Shown in pieces: positions 41,675-50,274 of a stretch of 64,000 nt of DNA; the first letter of the stretch is position 1; every line of letters starts with the position of its first letter. This DNA is from JACDBE01 sp963714055. GTDB taxonomy: Bacteria; Actinomycetota; Acidimicrobiia; Spongiisociales; UBA5794. Where the stretch lies: NCBI GenBank assembly GCA_963714055.1, contig OY970227.1, forward strand, positions 1,178,001 through 1,242,000, read 5' to 3'. Both the position numbers and the translations under genes were made by a program. The notes beneath the pieces are model-generated. The model had not been told where the DNA came from. It did no database searches and saw only the letters and a program-made list of their open reading frames with translations.

Positions 41675-42733
41675 TCACGCCCACGGGAGCCCGAGACGGC
41701 GCACGGCGACCGCCAGGGTCGCCAGCATCACCCACAGCAGGCTGATCGGGATCAGGCGCTTCCACCCGAACGACATCAACTGGTCGTAGCGCATCCGGGG
41801 CAACGAGGCGCGCACCCATACGAACACGAACAGGAACAGCGTCGTCTTGGCGAAGAACCAGAAGAGCGGGAAGACCCACGAGATCGAAGAAGGGGCACCG
41901 AAGTCGGGGCCGTGCCACCCGCCGAAGAACAGCGTGACGGTGAGCGCCGACATGGTGAACATGTTGATGTACTCCGCCAGGAAGAAGAGGGCGAAGCGGA
42001 ACCCGCTGTACTCGGTGTGGAACCCGATGATCTCGGACTCGGCCTCGACCAGGTCGAACGGTGCCCGGTTCGTCTCGGCGACGCCGGCGATGAAGAAGAT
42101 GATGAACGACGGGATCAGCACCACGTTCCACACGCCGAGGAACCCGAAGACGGTCCCCGCCTGGGCGTCGACGATGCCCACCACCGAGGTGGTCCCGGTG
42201 AACAGGATGACCGGCACCAGGGCCAGCCCCATCGCCGCCTCGTAGGAGATCATCTGCGCCGAGGCCCGCACCCCACCGAGCAGCGGGTACTTCGACCCCG
42301 ACGACCAACCGGCGAGCACGGCGGCGTACACCGCCATCGAGCTGAGGGCGAGGAAGTAGAGCAACCCGATATTGAGGTCGGTGCCGACGAGCTGGATCTC
42401 GCGGTCGCCCAGGGTGAAGGGGCGGCCGATCGGGATGACGAGGAAGATGAGCAGTGCAGGGATCAGGGCGGCGATGGGGGCTGCCAGGTAGAGCCAGACC
42501 TCCGCCTTCCGTGGGGTGATGTTCTCCTTGAACAGCAGCTTGACCCCGTCGGCCACGGTCTGGAGGATGCCGAACGGCCCGGCTCGCATCGGCCCCATGC
42601 GGTTCTGCATGTCGGCGACCACCTTGCGCTCGAACCAGACGACCAGGAGCGTGACGGTGAGCAGCAGGCCGAAGACGAGGACCACCCGGATGGCGGCGTC
42701 GAGGAGTATCTCCCAGCCGGTCACGACGGCCAC
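41675..42733 (-). CDS. nuoH: Complex I subunit H (operon 2)
   Basis: The 352-aa subunit has the canonical FERKVVADMQNRMGPMRAGP, AGVAETNRAPFDLVEAESEI and GFHTEYSGFRFALFFLAEYI segments of NADH-linked complex I. It starts at GTG 42733, 85 bp after the nuoG stop, the only sizeable gap in an otherwise overlapping run of genes. Confidence 0.96.
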   Translation of the reverse strand: MAVVTGWEILLDAAIRVVLVFGLLLTVTLLVVWFERKVVADMQNRMGPMRAGPFGILQTVADGVKLLFKENITPRKAEVWLYLAAPIAALIPALLIFLVIPIGRPFTLGDREIQLVGTDLNIGLLYFLALSSMAVYAAVLAGWSSGSKYPLLGGVRASAQMISYEAAMGLALVPVILFTGTTSVVGIVDAQAGTVFGFLGVWNVVLIPSFIIFFIAGVAETNRAPFDLVEAESEIIGFHTEYSGFRFALFFLAEYINMFTMSALTVTLFFGGWHGPDFGAPSSISWVFPLFWFFAKTTLFLFVFVWVRASLPRMRYDQLMSFGWKRLIPISLLWVMLATLAVAVRRLGLPWA

Positions 42734-42767
42734 GCTCCCGACCCGCCCACCAACTTTGAGCGATTGA

Positions 42768-42782
42768 CATCGATATTCGATG
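42768..42782. promoter_or_regulatory. AT-rich palindrome in the nuoG-nuoH gap
   Basis: CATCGATATTCGATG is a perfect 6-bp inverted repeat with a TAT centre, in an AT-rich patch unlike its surroundings. It could bind a regulator or belong to an internal promoter for nuoH-nuoN; no clear -10/-35 pair is seen. Confidence 0.3.
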
Positions 42783-42818
42783 CAAAGTGCTCAGAGTTCC
42801 GCCACGCCGCCGACCTTC

Positions 42819-45317
42819 TCATGGTGCGCTCCCCGCCGGAGCAGGCGTGATCCGTACGGAGGCCGGGGCGCCCAGGTCGGCGGTCCCTTCGAGGTTGGCG
42901 GGGATGTACACCGCCCCCTCGGCGAGGGTGGCGTCGATGGCGAGCGGCACGGTGATCGCCCCGAGGTCCCCTTCCACCCGAACCGGGTCGCCAGGGGCGC
43001 ATGCCAGGGCGGCGGCGTCGCGCGGGCTCATCGCAACGAAGGGCTCCGGAGCCAGGGCGGCCAGCGGCGGCGCCATCCGGGTGCGGACACCGCCGTCGTA
43101 GAGCACCCGACCGAGGTGGAGGGCGAAGCGCTCCCCGCCGGCGATGAGGCCGTGGTCGACCGGGGCATGGTGGAAGCGCTGCTCGCCCTCGGAGGTGGGG
43201 ACGACGATCCCCTGGCGGCCGGCGCCCCAGTCGAGGATATCCCACGAGATCCCCCGGTAGGCCGGGGCCAGAGTGACCATCTCCTTGGCCACCGCCTCCG
43301 GCGACGACGCCGCCAGCTCGGCGCCCAGCGCCGAGGCGAGGTCATCGAGCACGCCGACCGTCGACCTGGTCTGGCCCGGCCCGGTGAGCAACCGATTGAC
43401 CTTCTGCACCCGGCCCTCCAGGTTCGTCACCGTGCCTTCGCTCTCGGCGAAGCCCTCCACTGGGAGGACGACGTCGGCGTGCACCGAGGTGTCGGAGAGG
43501 AACTGGTCGAAGGCGACCACGAACCGGGCGGCTTCCAGGGCGGCTCGTGCCAGCCCGGGGTCCGGGTGCTCCCGCACCGGGTCGGCACCGTGGAGCAGCA
43601 GCACCTCGAGCTCCCCCGCGGATAGCCCCTCCAGGATCCCGGTGGCGTCCCGGCCCGGGCCGCCGGCAACGGCCCGGCCCCAGGCCGCTTCGAGAGCGGT
43701 GGCGGCCTCTTCATCGTCGACGGCCACCCGGCCGGGGAGCAGGCCAGGGGACAGCCCCATGTCGAGCGCCCCATAGACGTTGGCCCGCCGCTCCACCGGC
43801 AGGATCCGCACGTCGGCCGATCCGCCGGCGACCAGCCCGGTGGCAAAAGCGGTAACGCCCTCGGCGAGGCGTTGGTCCTCGGCGGGCGACGTCCTGCCGA
43901 CGATGACCACCACCGGGCCTTCGTCGAGGGCGGCTCGGGCGCTCGCCAGGTCGCCGCCGCCGGCAGCGAGCTTGCGCAGGACCTCGGGGCCGTCCCCTGG
44001 CCGGTAGGTGACGGTGTGGGTGGCGACGTCGTGCAGCCCGGTGCGGCGTGGGTGAACCACGACGAGGGTGGCGCCGAGCACGGTGGCGGCGCGGCGTACC
44101 CGCAGGTACAGCACCGGCAGCTCCTCTTTGAGATCGCCGGCCCACACCAGGATCGCCTTCGCCCGTTCCAGGTCGTCGATCACCGCCCGGTGGTCGAGCC
44201 CGACGAGCAACCCGGGATCGATCCCGTCGCCGAGCTGGGCGTCGATGTGCGGGGTGCCGACAACGGTGCGGAGGAACCTGCCCCAGAGATAGGCCTCCTC
44301 GTTGGTCGCCTGCGCCCCGCCCAGGGCGCCGACGGCGTCGCCGGGGGTGGTGCGGAGCCGCTCGGCGACCTCGTCGATCGCCTCCCCCCAGGTCGCCTCC
44401 TCGAGCTCGCCCTCCCGCCTGATCAACGGGACGGTGACTCGCTCCGGGGACGAGAGGTACTCGAACACGAACCGGTCCTTGTCGGACAGCCAACCCTGGT
44501 TGGTCGGCGCGTTGTCGACGCCGTTGATCCGCAGCACCTGGTTCTGGCTGGCCTGGATCGACACCTTCGAGTGGACGGCGTCGACCAGGGACACCGACTC
44601 CACCGCCTCCAGGTCCCACGGCCGGGCGCGGAACCGGTACGGCTTGGCGGTGAGCGCCCCCACCGGGCAGATCTGCACGGTGTTGCCCGAGAAGTACGAG
44701 GAGAACGGCTCGTCGGGGAAGGTGAGCACCTGGGTCAGGTTGCCCCGTTCCTTGAACTCGATCAGCGGGTCGCCCGAGATCTCGTCGGAGAACCGGGTGC
44801 AGCGGGCGCAGAGGATGCACCGCTCCCGGTCGAGGAGGACCAGGTCGCTGATCGGGATCGGCTTCTCGAAGTGCCGTTTCGGCTCGACGAAGCGGCTCTC
44901 CCCTGGCCCGTGCGACATCGTCTGGTCCTGGAGCGGGCATTCCCCTCCGCGGTCGCAGACCGGGCAGTCGAGGGGGTGGTTGATCAGCAGGAACTCGAGT
45001 ACCCCCTCCTGGGCCTTGGTGACCACATCGGAGGCGGTGTCCACCACCATGCCGTCGGTGACCGTGGTGGTACAGGCGGTGGTGAGCATCATGCCCCGGG
45101 GGCCTTCGATCTCCACCAGGCACATCCGGCACATCCCCACCGGCTTCATACGCGGGTGCCAGCAGAAGCGGGGGATGTAGGTGCCGGTCGCCTCGGCCGC
45201 CGCGATGAGCAGCGTCCCGGGGGCGACGGCGTGGGCCACGCCATCGATGGTGATCCGCGCCTCGGCGGGTTTGGCGGTCGAGGTCGCCTGGTTCGTCGAG
45301 GGCACCGGCTCAGCCAA
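42819..45317 (-). CDS. nuoG: Complex I subunit G (operon 2), NADH module iron-sulfur protein
   Basis: The 832-aa subunit starts at TTG 45317, overlapping nuoF by 8 bp. N-terminal [2Fe-2S] ligands: FCWHPRMKPVGMCRMCLVEI and TTAC. The His/Cys N5 cluster is in HPLDCPVCDRGGECPLQD, and N4 in CILCARCTRFSDE with GNTVQICPVGAL. The rest resembles molybdopterin oxidoreductases without obvious cofactor ligands. It transfers electrons from NuoE/F towards NuoI. It has no counterpart in operon 1. Confidence 0.96.
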   Translation of the reverse strand: MAEPVPSTNQATSTAKPAEARITIDGVAHAVAPGTLLIAAAEATGTYIPRFCWHPRMKPVGMCRMCLVEIEGPRGMMLTTACTTTVTDGMVVDTASDVVTKAQEGVLEFLLINHPLDCPVCDRGGECPLQDQTMSHGPGESRFVEPKRHFEKPIPISDLVLLDRERCILCARCTRFSDEISGDPLIEFKERGNLTQVLTFPDEPFSSYFSGNTVQICPVGALTAKPYRFRARPWDLEAVESVSLVDAVHSKVSIQASQNQVLRINGVDNAPTNQGWLSDKDRFVFEYLSSPERVTVPLIRREGELEEATWGEAIDEVAERLRTTPGDAVGALGGAQATNEEAYLWGRFLRTVVGTPHIDAQLGDGIDPGLLVGLDHRAVIDDLERAKAILVWAGDLKEELPVLYLRVRRAATVLGATLVVVHPRRTGLHDVATHTVTYRPGDGPEVLRKLAAGGGDLASARAALDEGPVVVIVGRTSPAEDQRLAEGVTAFATGLVAGGSADVRILPVERRANVYGALDMGLSPGLLPGRVAVDDEEAATALEAAWGRAVAGGPGRDATGILEGLSAGELEVLLLHGADPVREHPDPGLARAALEAARFVVAFDQFLSDTSVHADVVLPVEGFAESEGTVTNLEGRVQKVNRLLTGPGQTRSTVGVLDDLASALGAELAASSPEAVAKEMVTLAPAYRGISWDILDWGAGRQGIVVPTSEGEQRFHHAPVDHGLIAGGERFALHLGRVLYDGGVRTRMAPPLAALAPEPFVAMSPRDAAALACAPGDPVRVEGDLGAITVPLAIDATLAEGAVYIPANLEGTADLGAPASVRITPAPAGSAP

Positions 45318-46650
45318 CGAGAGCCTCCTCGACGAAGGTGCGGCCGTCCTCGGGTCGCCCGGTGGCGATCATCGCCTCCACCTCGGGCCGGAACCAGGTG
45401 AGGATCGACCTGATCGGCGAGACCGCCGAGGGCCCCAGCGGGCAGATCGTGGTCTGCGCCGGCGGCCAGCGCAGCCCCGGGCTGATGTTGTCGCAGACGT
45501 CGAGGAGCATCTCCAGGTCGGAGGGGCGCCCGTGGCCGGTGAGGATGCGCCACAGCATCCGCTCCAGCCAGTCGCAGCCCTCGCGGCAAGGCGTGCACTG
45601 ACCGCACGACTCGTGGGCGAAGAAGCGGACCACCCGGTGGGCGGCCGCCACCACGTTGGTGGTGTCGTCCATCACCACCACGGCGCCCGAGCCCAGCATC
45701 GAGCCTGCCTTGCCGGTGTCGTCGATGGTGACCGGCAGGTCGAGGTGGTGCGCGGGGACGAACCACGGTGCCGAGGCCCCGCCGGGGATCCAGGTCTTCA
45801 GGGCCCGGCCATCTCGGATGCCTCCGCCGAGGTCGTCGAAGAACTCACCCCAGGTCATCCCCATCACGATCTCGTAGTTGCCCGGCTTGTTGACGTGGCC
45901 GGAGAGCGAGAACAGCCGGGTGCCCGACGACCCGGCCGGGCCGATCTCGGCGTACTTCTCGCCGCCGTTGAGCACCATCCACGGGATGTTGGAGATGGTC
46001 TCGACGTTGTTGACGATGGTCGGCTTGGCGTAGAGCCCTTCGACTGCAGGGAAGGGCGGCTTGATCCTCGGCTCGCCGCGCACTCCTTCGATCGAGTTGA
46101 GCATGGCGGTCTCTTCACCGCAGATGTAGGCGCCGGCACCGAGGTGGACGGTGACGTCGAGGTCGAACCCCGAGCCGAGGATGTCGGTGCCCAGGTAGCC
46201 CTTCTCGTAGGCGGCGTCGACCGCCTGCTGCACCCGGCGCGCCGGCTTGGGGTACTCGCCGCGGATGTAGATGAAGGCCCGGTTGCACGAGAGGGCGTAC
46301 GCCGACAGGATCACCCCCTCGACCAGTTGATGCGGGTCGCGCTCGAGCAGCTGGCGGTCCTTGAAGGTCCCCGGCTCCGACTCGTCGCCGTTGATGACCA
46401 GGTAACGAGGGGTGGCCGGGGCGAGGAAGCCCCACTTGACCCCGGTGGGGAACCCGGCCCCGCCACGACCACGGATGCTCGACGCCTTGACGATGTCGAT
46501 CAGCTTCGTCGGGTCGAGCTGCAACCCGCGGCGGAGCGCTTGGTACCCGCCGGTGTCCTCGTAGCGGGCGATGGTGTGCGAGTCGGCCGGATGCTCGGTC
46601 ATCCTGCCGGTGAGGATCATGGGGGCCTGGGCCGGCGTCGCCTCCGTCAC
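45310..46650 (-). CDS. nuoF: Complex I subunit F (operon 2), NADH/FMN-binding
   Basis: The 446-aa subunit starts at GTG 46650, overlapping nuoE by 4 bp. It has the FMN/NADH motif RGRGGAGFPTGVKWGF, INGDESEPGTFKDRQLLERD, GAGAYICGEETAMLNSIEG, and the N3 cluster motif CGQCTPCREGCDW with a distal Cys. It is the site of NADH oxidation, present only in operon 2. Confidence 0.97.
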   Translation of the reverse strand: MTEATPAQAPMILTGRMTEHPADSHTIARYEDTGGYQALRRGLQLDPTKLIDIVKASSIRGRGGAGFPTGVKWGFLAPATPRYLVINGDESEPGTFKDRQLLERDPHQLVEGVILSAYALSCNRAFIYIRGEYPKPARRVQQAVDAAYEKGYLGTDILGSGFDLDVTVHLGAGAYICGEETAMLNSIEGVRGEPRIKPPFPAVEGLYAKPTIVNNVETISNIPWMVLNGGEKYAEIGPAGSSGTRLFSLSGHVNKPGNYEIVMGMTWGEFFDDLGGGIRDGRALKTWIPGGASAPWFVPAHHLDLPVTIDDTGKAGSMLGSGAVVVMDDTTNVVAAAHRVVRFFAHESCGQCTPCREGCDWLERMLWRILTGHGRPSDLEMLLDVCDNISPGLRWPPAQTTICPLGPSAVSPIRSILTWFRPEVEAMIATGRPEDGRTFVEEALVG

Positions 46651-47300
46651 GCCCCACCGCCGGACGACCCGTAGGGTCCGAACGCCGGGACCGGGGCGAT
46701 GGCGCCCTCGAGCTCCTCCGGGCCCCAGTCGAACGAGCGCTGCCCACCGAACCTCGCCTGCATGTCGTCGCCGAGCACCACCGCCGGGCGCTCGGTGGCG
46801 AGCCAGTCGCACAACCGGCGGGCCTCGTCGGGGCCGACCCCTTCGACCATCTCGTAGTCGACTTGCATCGCCGGCGCTCCCCCACAGGCGCCGAGGCACT
46901 CGACGTGCTCGACCGAGAACAGCCCTTCCGGTGACCGCTCGCCGTCGCGGGCGCCGGTGGCGTCCTCGACCGCGGCGAGCACGTCGTCGGCACCGAGCAG
47001 GAAGCACGAGATCGACGTACACACCGAGATGAGGTACCGGCCCACCTCGTCACGCTTGTACATGGTGTAGAAGCTGGCCACCGCCTGCACCTGGGCGGAC
47101 GACACCCCGCACAGCTCGGCCACCTGGCGCTGCGCATCGTCGGTCAGGTGCCCGTGCTCGAGCATCGCCAGGTACAGCAACGGCATCACCGCAGAGCGAC
47201 GTTGCGGGTACTGCTCGAGCAGCCGGCTGGCCCGCTGCCGGTTGGGAGCGCTCCAGCGGGGCACGATCTTGTCGACGGCCACCGCGGGGTCGCCGTTCAT
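46647..47300 (-). CDS. nuoE: Complex I subunit E (operon 2), [2Fe-2S]
   Basis: The 217-aa protein has a thioredoxin-like fold and binds cluster N1a with Cys in SVCTSISCFLLGADDV and ECLGACGGAPAMQVD. It begins MNGDPAVAVDKIVPRWSAPN at ATG 47300, overlapping nuoD by 4 bp. The C-terminal ~35 residues are Gly/Pro-rich. Confidence 0.96.
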   Translation of the reverse strand: MNGDPAVAVDKIVPRWSAPNRQRASRLLEQYPQRRSAVMPLLYLAMLEHGHLTDDAQRQVAELCGVSSAQVQAVASFYTMYKRDEVGRYLISVCTSISCFLLGADDVLAAVEDATGARDGERSPEGLFSVEHVECLGACGGAPAMQVDYEMVEGVGPDEARRLCDWLATERPAVVLGDDMQARFGGQRSFDWGPEELEGAIAPVPAFGPYGSSGGGA

Positions 47301-48730
47301 CGGTCGACGTCTCCGAGCACCGGGTCGGTCGAGGCGAGGGTGGCGATGACGTCGGCAACCAGGGAGTCGGTCATCATCGCCGGCAGCGCCTGCACGTGGG
47401 CGAACGACGGCCCGCGGACGTGGAGGCGCCACGGCTTGGCACCGCCGTCCGAGACGATGTAGACCCCGAGCTCGCCTCGCGGGCTCTCCACCGCCTGGTA
47501 GGCCTCGCCGGCTGGGACCTTGAACCCCTCGGTGAAGATCTTGAAGTGGTGGATCAACGCCTCCATCGACTCGTCGATGCGCTTGCGGGGCGGGGGCGTC
47601 ACCTTGCGGTCGTCGGTCCGGAAGTCGCCGGCGGGCATCGTCTCCAGGACCTGGCGGACGATCCCCAGCGACTGCTTCACCTCTTCGACCCGGACCATGT
47701 AGCGGTCGAACACGTCGCCATGAACGCCCACCGGCACGTCGAACTCGTACTGCTCGATGCCCGAGTAGGGGAACACCTTGCGCAGATCCCACTCGATTCC
47801 CGAAGCGCGGGCGTTGGGACCGGAAACACCGTACGCCTTGCATTCGTCAGGGGTGATGACCCCGACCCCCTGGGTGCGGTCGATGAAGATCGGGTTCTCG
47901 TTGAGCAGCTCCTCGTACTCGGCGAGGCCGCCAGGCACCGATCCCAGCAGATGCTCGAGGTCGTCCTCCCAACCGTCGGGTAGGTCGGCGGCGACGCCAC
48001 CCGGGCGGATGTAGTTGTGGTTCATCCGTAGCCCGGTGACCTTCTCGAAGAACTCCAGGCAGGTCTCCCGGTCCCGCCAGCCATAGATCATCATCGACAC
48101 CGCCCCGATGTCCATGCCGAACGTGGCGAGGTACAACAGGTGGCTGGCCACCCGGTTGAGCTCGGTCATCAGGACCCGGATCGCGTTGGCGCGGTCGGGG
48201 ATGGTGACCCCGAGCAGCTGCTCGACGGCCAGGGAGAACGCCAGCTCGTTGTGGAACGGCGACAGGTAATCCATGCGGGTGACATTGGTGGGGCCCTGCA
48301 GCCAGGTGAGGGTCTCGCCGGTCTTCTCCATGCCGGTGTGCAGGTAGCCGATGATGGGCTTCACCCGGCGGATGGTCTCGCCCTCCACCTCGAGCTGGAG
48401 CCGGAGCACGCCATGCGTCGAAGGGTGCTGCGGCCCCATGTTCATGATCTGCCGCTCCGCCGGCTCGGCGGAGTCGTCCATCACGAAGTCGTCGCTCACC
48501 AGCGTGCCCCGCTGGATCTCCAGGGCGGGGTCCTCGACGTCAGGGAGCAGCTCCTGGGCGCCCTCGGTGGTGGCGGCGGCCAGCCAGCCCGGCTCCTCGG
48601 TGCCGGCCAGCCACAGGTCCATCGTCCGCTCCCGCCGGGCGACCGCGGCGTCGAGCTCGGCCGGGGTGCCGGGAGGGTCGATGGTGGGCGCTTCGAGATC
48701 GCCGGTGACGACGTTGGGGGTGTCGCTCAT
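47297..48730 (-). CDS. nuoD: Complex I subunit D (operon 2), quinone site
   Basis: The 477-aa subunit is longer than its operon 1 counterpart. The first ~90 residues (to about QIMNMGPQHPSTHGV) are a non-conserved acidic extension (VARRERTMDLWLAGTEEPGW). The core contains GPQHPSTHGVLRLQLEVEGE, IIGYLHTGMEKTGETLTW and LTELNRVASHLLYLATFGMD, and ends TDPVLGDVDR. It overlaps nuoC by 4 bp. Confidence 0.96.
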   Translation of the reverse strand: MSDTPNVVTGDLEAPTIDPPGTPAELDAAVARRERTMDLWLAGTEEPGWLAAATTEGAQELLPDVEDPALEIQRGTLVSDDFVMDDSAEPAERQIMNMGPQHPSTHGVLRLQLEVEGETIRRVKPIIGYLHTGMEKTGETLTWLQGPTNVTRMDYLSPFHNELAFSLAVEQLLGVTIPDRANAIRVLMTELNRVASHLLYLATFGMDIGAVSMMIYGWRDRETCLEFFEKVTGLRMNHNYIRPGGVAADLPDGWEDDLEHLLGSVPGGLAEYEELLNENPIFIDRTQGVGVITPDECKAYGVSGPNARASGIEWDLRKVFPYSGIEQYEFDVPVGVHGDVFDRYMVRVEEVKQSLGIVRQVLETMPAGDFRTDDRKVTPPPRKRIDESMEALIHHFKIFTEGFKVPAGEAYQAVESPRGELGVYIVSDGGAKPWRLHVRGPSFAHVQALPAMMTDSLVADVIATLASTDPVLGDVDR

Positions 48731-49221
48731 GAGGCCTGGTGCGCCCCTTTGAACTGGACCGGGACCGACCCGACGCTGTAGTCCTTGCGCAGCGGGTGGC
48801 CGACCCAGTCGTCGGGCATCAGCAACCTGGTGAGGTCGGGATGTCCCTCGAATGCGATCCCGAACAGGTCGTAGGTCTCGCGTTCGTAGAAGTTGGCCCC
48901 CGGGAACAGGTCGGTGACGCTGTCGACGGCGCAGCGGTCGTACGGGATCCCCACCCGGACACGCACCCGACGGCGCAGCGTGTACGAGAGCAGGTTGAGC
49001 ACCACCTCGAAGCGGGGATCACGACGCAGGTAGTCGACCCCGCACAAGTCGACGAAGACGTCGAACCCGGACTGAAGCAGCCCGGCGACGAGGTCGTGGT
49101 ACCCCTCCGGCGAGACCGTTACCACGTCCTGAGCCGGCCCGTCGACCGGGGTGAAGGTGGAGTGCACCGCGTCCGGATGGACGGCGAGCAAGGCACGCAC
49201 CGGATTCACCGGGTCACTCAT
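48727..49221 (-). CDS. nuoC: Complex I subunit C (operon 2)
   Basis: The compact 164-aa NuoC contains FPGANFYERETYDLFGIAFE and LLMPDDWVGHPLRKDYSVGS. It has no low-complexity extension, unlike the operon 1 NuoC. The 46-bp spacer to nuoB is slightly longer than the other junctions. Confidence 0.95.
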   Translation of the reverse strand: MSDPVNPVRALLAVHPDAVHSTFTPVDGPAQDVVTVSPEGYHDLVAGLLQSGFDVFVDLCGVDYLRRDPRFEVVLNLLSYTLRRRVRVRVGIPYDRCAVDSVTDLFPGANFYERETYDLFGIAFEGHPDLTRLLMPDDWVGHPLRKDYSVGSVPVQFKGAHQAS

Positions 49222-49267
49222 GGCTGTGCGCCTGACGGCTGGTCGGCCCCACGCCCGCCCCTGGCCT

Positions 49268-49762
49268 TCATGCGGTGGCGCCGTGGCCGATCGGGCTGGC
49301 GATCTCGCCCTTCATGATCTTCTCGTGCAGGGTGAGGATCCCGTGCATCAGCGACTGCGGGCCGGGTGGGCACCCAGGCACGTAGATGTCGACGGGGACG
49401 ATCTGGTCGACTCCCTGGACGATGGCGTAGTTGTTGAACATGCCTCCGGTCGAGGCGCACGCACCCATCGAGATCACCCATTTGGGCTCGGGCATCTGGT
49501 CGTACACCTGACGCAGCACCGGGGCCATCTTCTGGCTCACCCGGCCGGAGACCACCATCAGGTCCGCCTGTCGCGGCGAGGCGCGGAACACCTCCATGCC
49601 GAACCGGGCGAGGTCGTTGTGGGCGGCCCCGGTCCCCATCATCTCGATGGCGCAGCAGGCGAGCCCGAAGGATGCCGGGAACATCGAGTTGGTGCGCGCC
49701 CAGTTGACCCCTCTGTGCAACGTCGAGAGCAGGAAGCCGGGCGCCTCGGCGGTTCCTGCCAT
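49268..49762 (-). CDS. nuoB: Complex I subunit B (operon 2), cluster N2
   Basis: The 164-aa subunit has N2 ligands in FGLACCAIEMMGTGAAHND, SMGACASTGGMFNNYA and VDIYVPGCPPGPQSLMHGIL. It begins directly after the nuoA stop. Confidence 0.96.
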   Translation of the reverse strand: MAGTAEAPGFLLSTLHRGVNWARTNSMFPASFGLACCAIEMMGTGAAHNDLARFGMEVFRASPRQADLMVVSGRVSQKMAPVLRQVYDQMPEPKWVISMGACASTGGMFNNYAIVQGVDQIVPVDIYVPGCPPGPQSLMHGILTLHEKIMKGEIASPIGHGATA

Positions 49763-50182
49763 CTACGCCGCCTCCTCCATCCTGTCGGGGGCGACCACAC
49801 GGCGGGAGCGGAGCCGCCGCGACTCGTTCCAGTCGAGGGCACCCCGCTTCCAGACGTACAGGAGGGTCTCGGCGAGGAGGGCGACGAAGATCGCCATCGC
49901 CCCGATGCCGGCCCAGCCGAAGCTCTCGAAACGGACCGCCCAGGCGAACAGGAAGATGAGCTCCACGTCGAAGACGACGAAGAGCATGGCGACGATGTAG
50001 AACTTGACCGGGAACCGCTCGACCGGGTCCTGGATCGGGACGATCCCGCACTCGTAGGGGGCCAGCTTCTCCGGCGTCGGCTTGCGGGGACCGAGCTTCC
50101 ACGAAGCCAGCAGCATCACGACGCTGAAACCGAGGCCCAGCAGGACCATGAGGGCGATGGGCAGGTAGTCGGCCAGCGTCAC
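49763..50182 (-). CDS. nuoA: Complex I subunit A (operon 2)
   Basis: The 139-aa subunit starts at GTG 50182 (TLADYLPIALMVLLGLGFSV), with GGAGG nine bases upstream. The open frame continues to 50242, but that start would lie upstream of the promoter at 50208-50236. Motifs: KLAPYECGIVPIQDPVERFP and MLFVVFDVELIFLFAWAVRF. It is the first gene of operon 2. Confidence 0.95.
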   Translation of the reverse strand: MTLADYLPIALMVLLGLGFSVVMLLASWKLGPRKPTPEKLAPYECGIVPIQDPVERFPVKFYIVAMLFVVFDVELIFLFAWAVRFESFGWAGIGAMAIFVALLAETLLYVWKRGALDWNESRRLRSRRVVAPDRMEEAA

Positions 50183-50207
50183 CGGGGGGGCCTCCTCTCG
50201 ACGGCGG

Positions 50208-50236
50208 AGAATAGGAACCGGCCCGTACCCGGCCAA
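50208..50236 (-). promoter_or_regulatory. Promoter of complex I operon 2
   Basis: TTGGCC (50231-50236) and TATTCT (50208-50213) on the minus strand have a 17-bp spacer. The predicted start is about 20 bp before the nuoA GTG and decides its start codon. Confidence 0.65.
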
Positions 50237-50274
50237 GTTCACCGGCTTTCCCCTGCGTGTGGCACCATCCCGTC

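Noticed and set aside
50183..50242. Longer NuoA start at 50242 in operon 2
   Set aside because: It lies upstream of a strong promoter (50208-50236) and adds non-conserved residues; GTG 50182 has a good ribosome-binding site.
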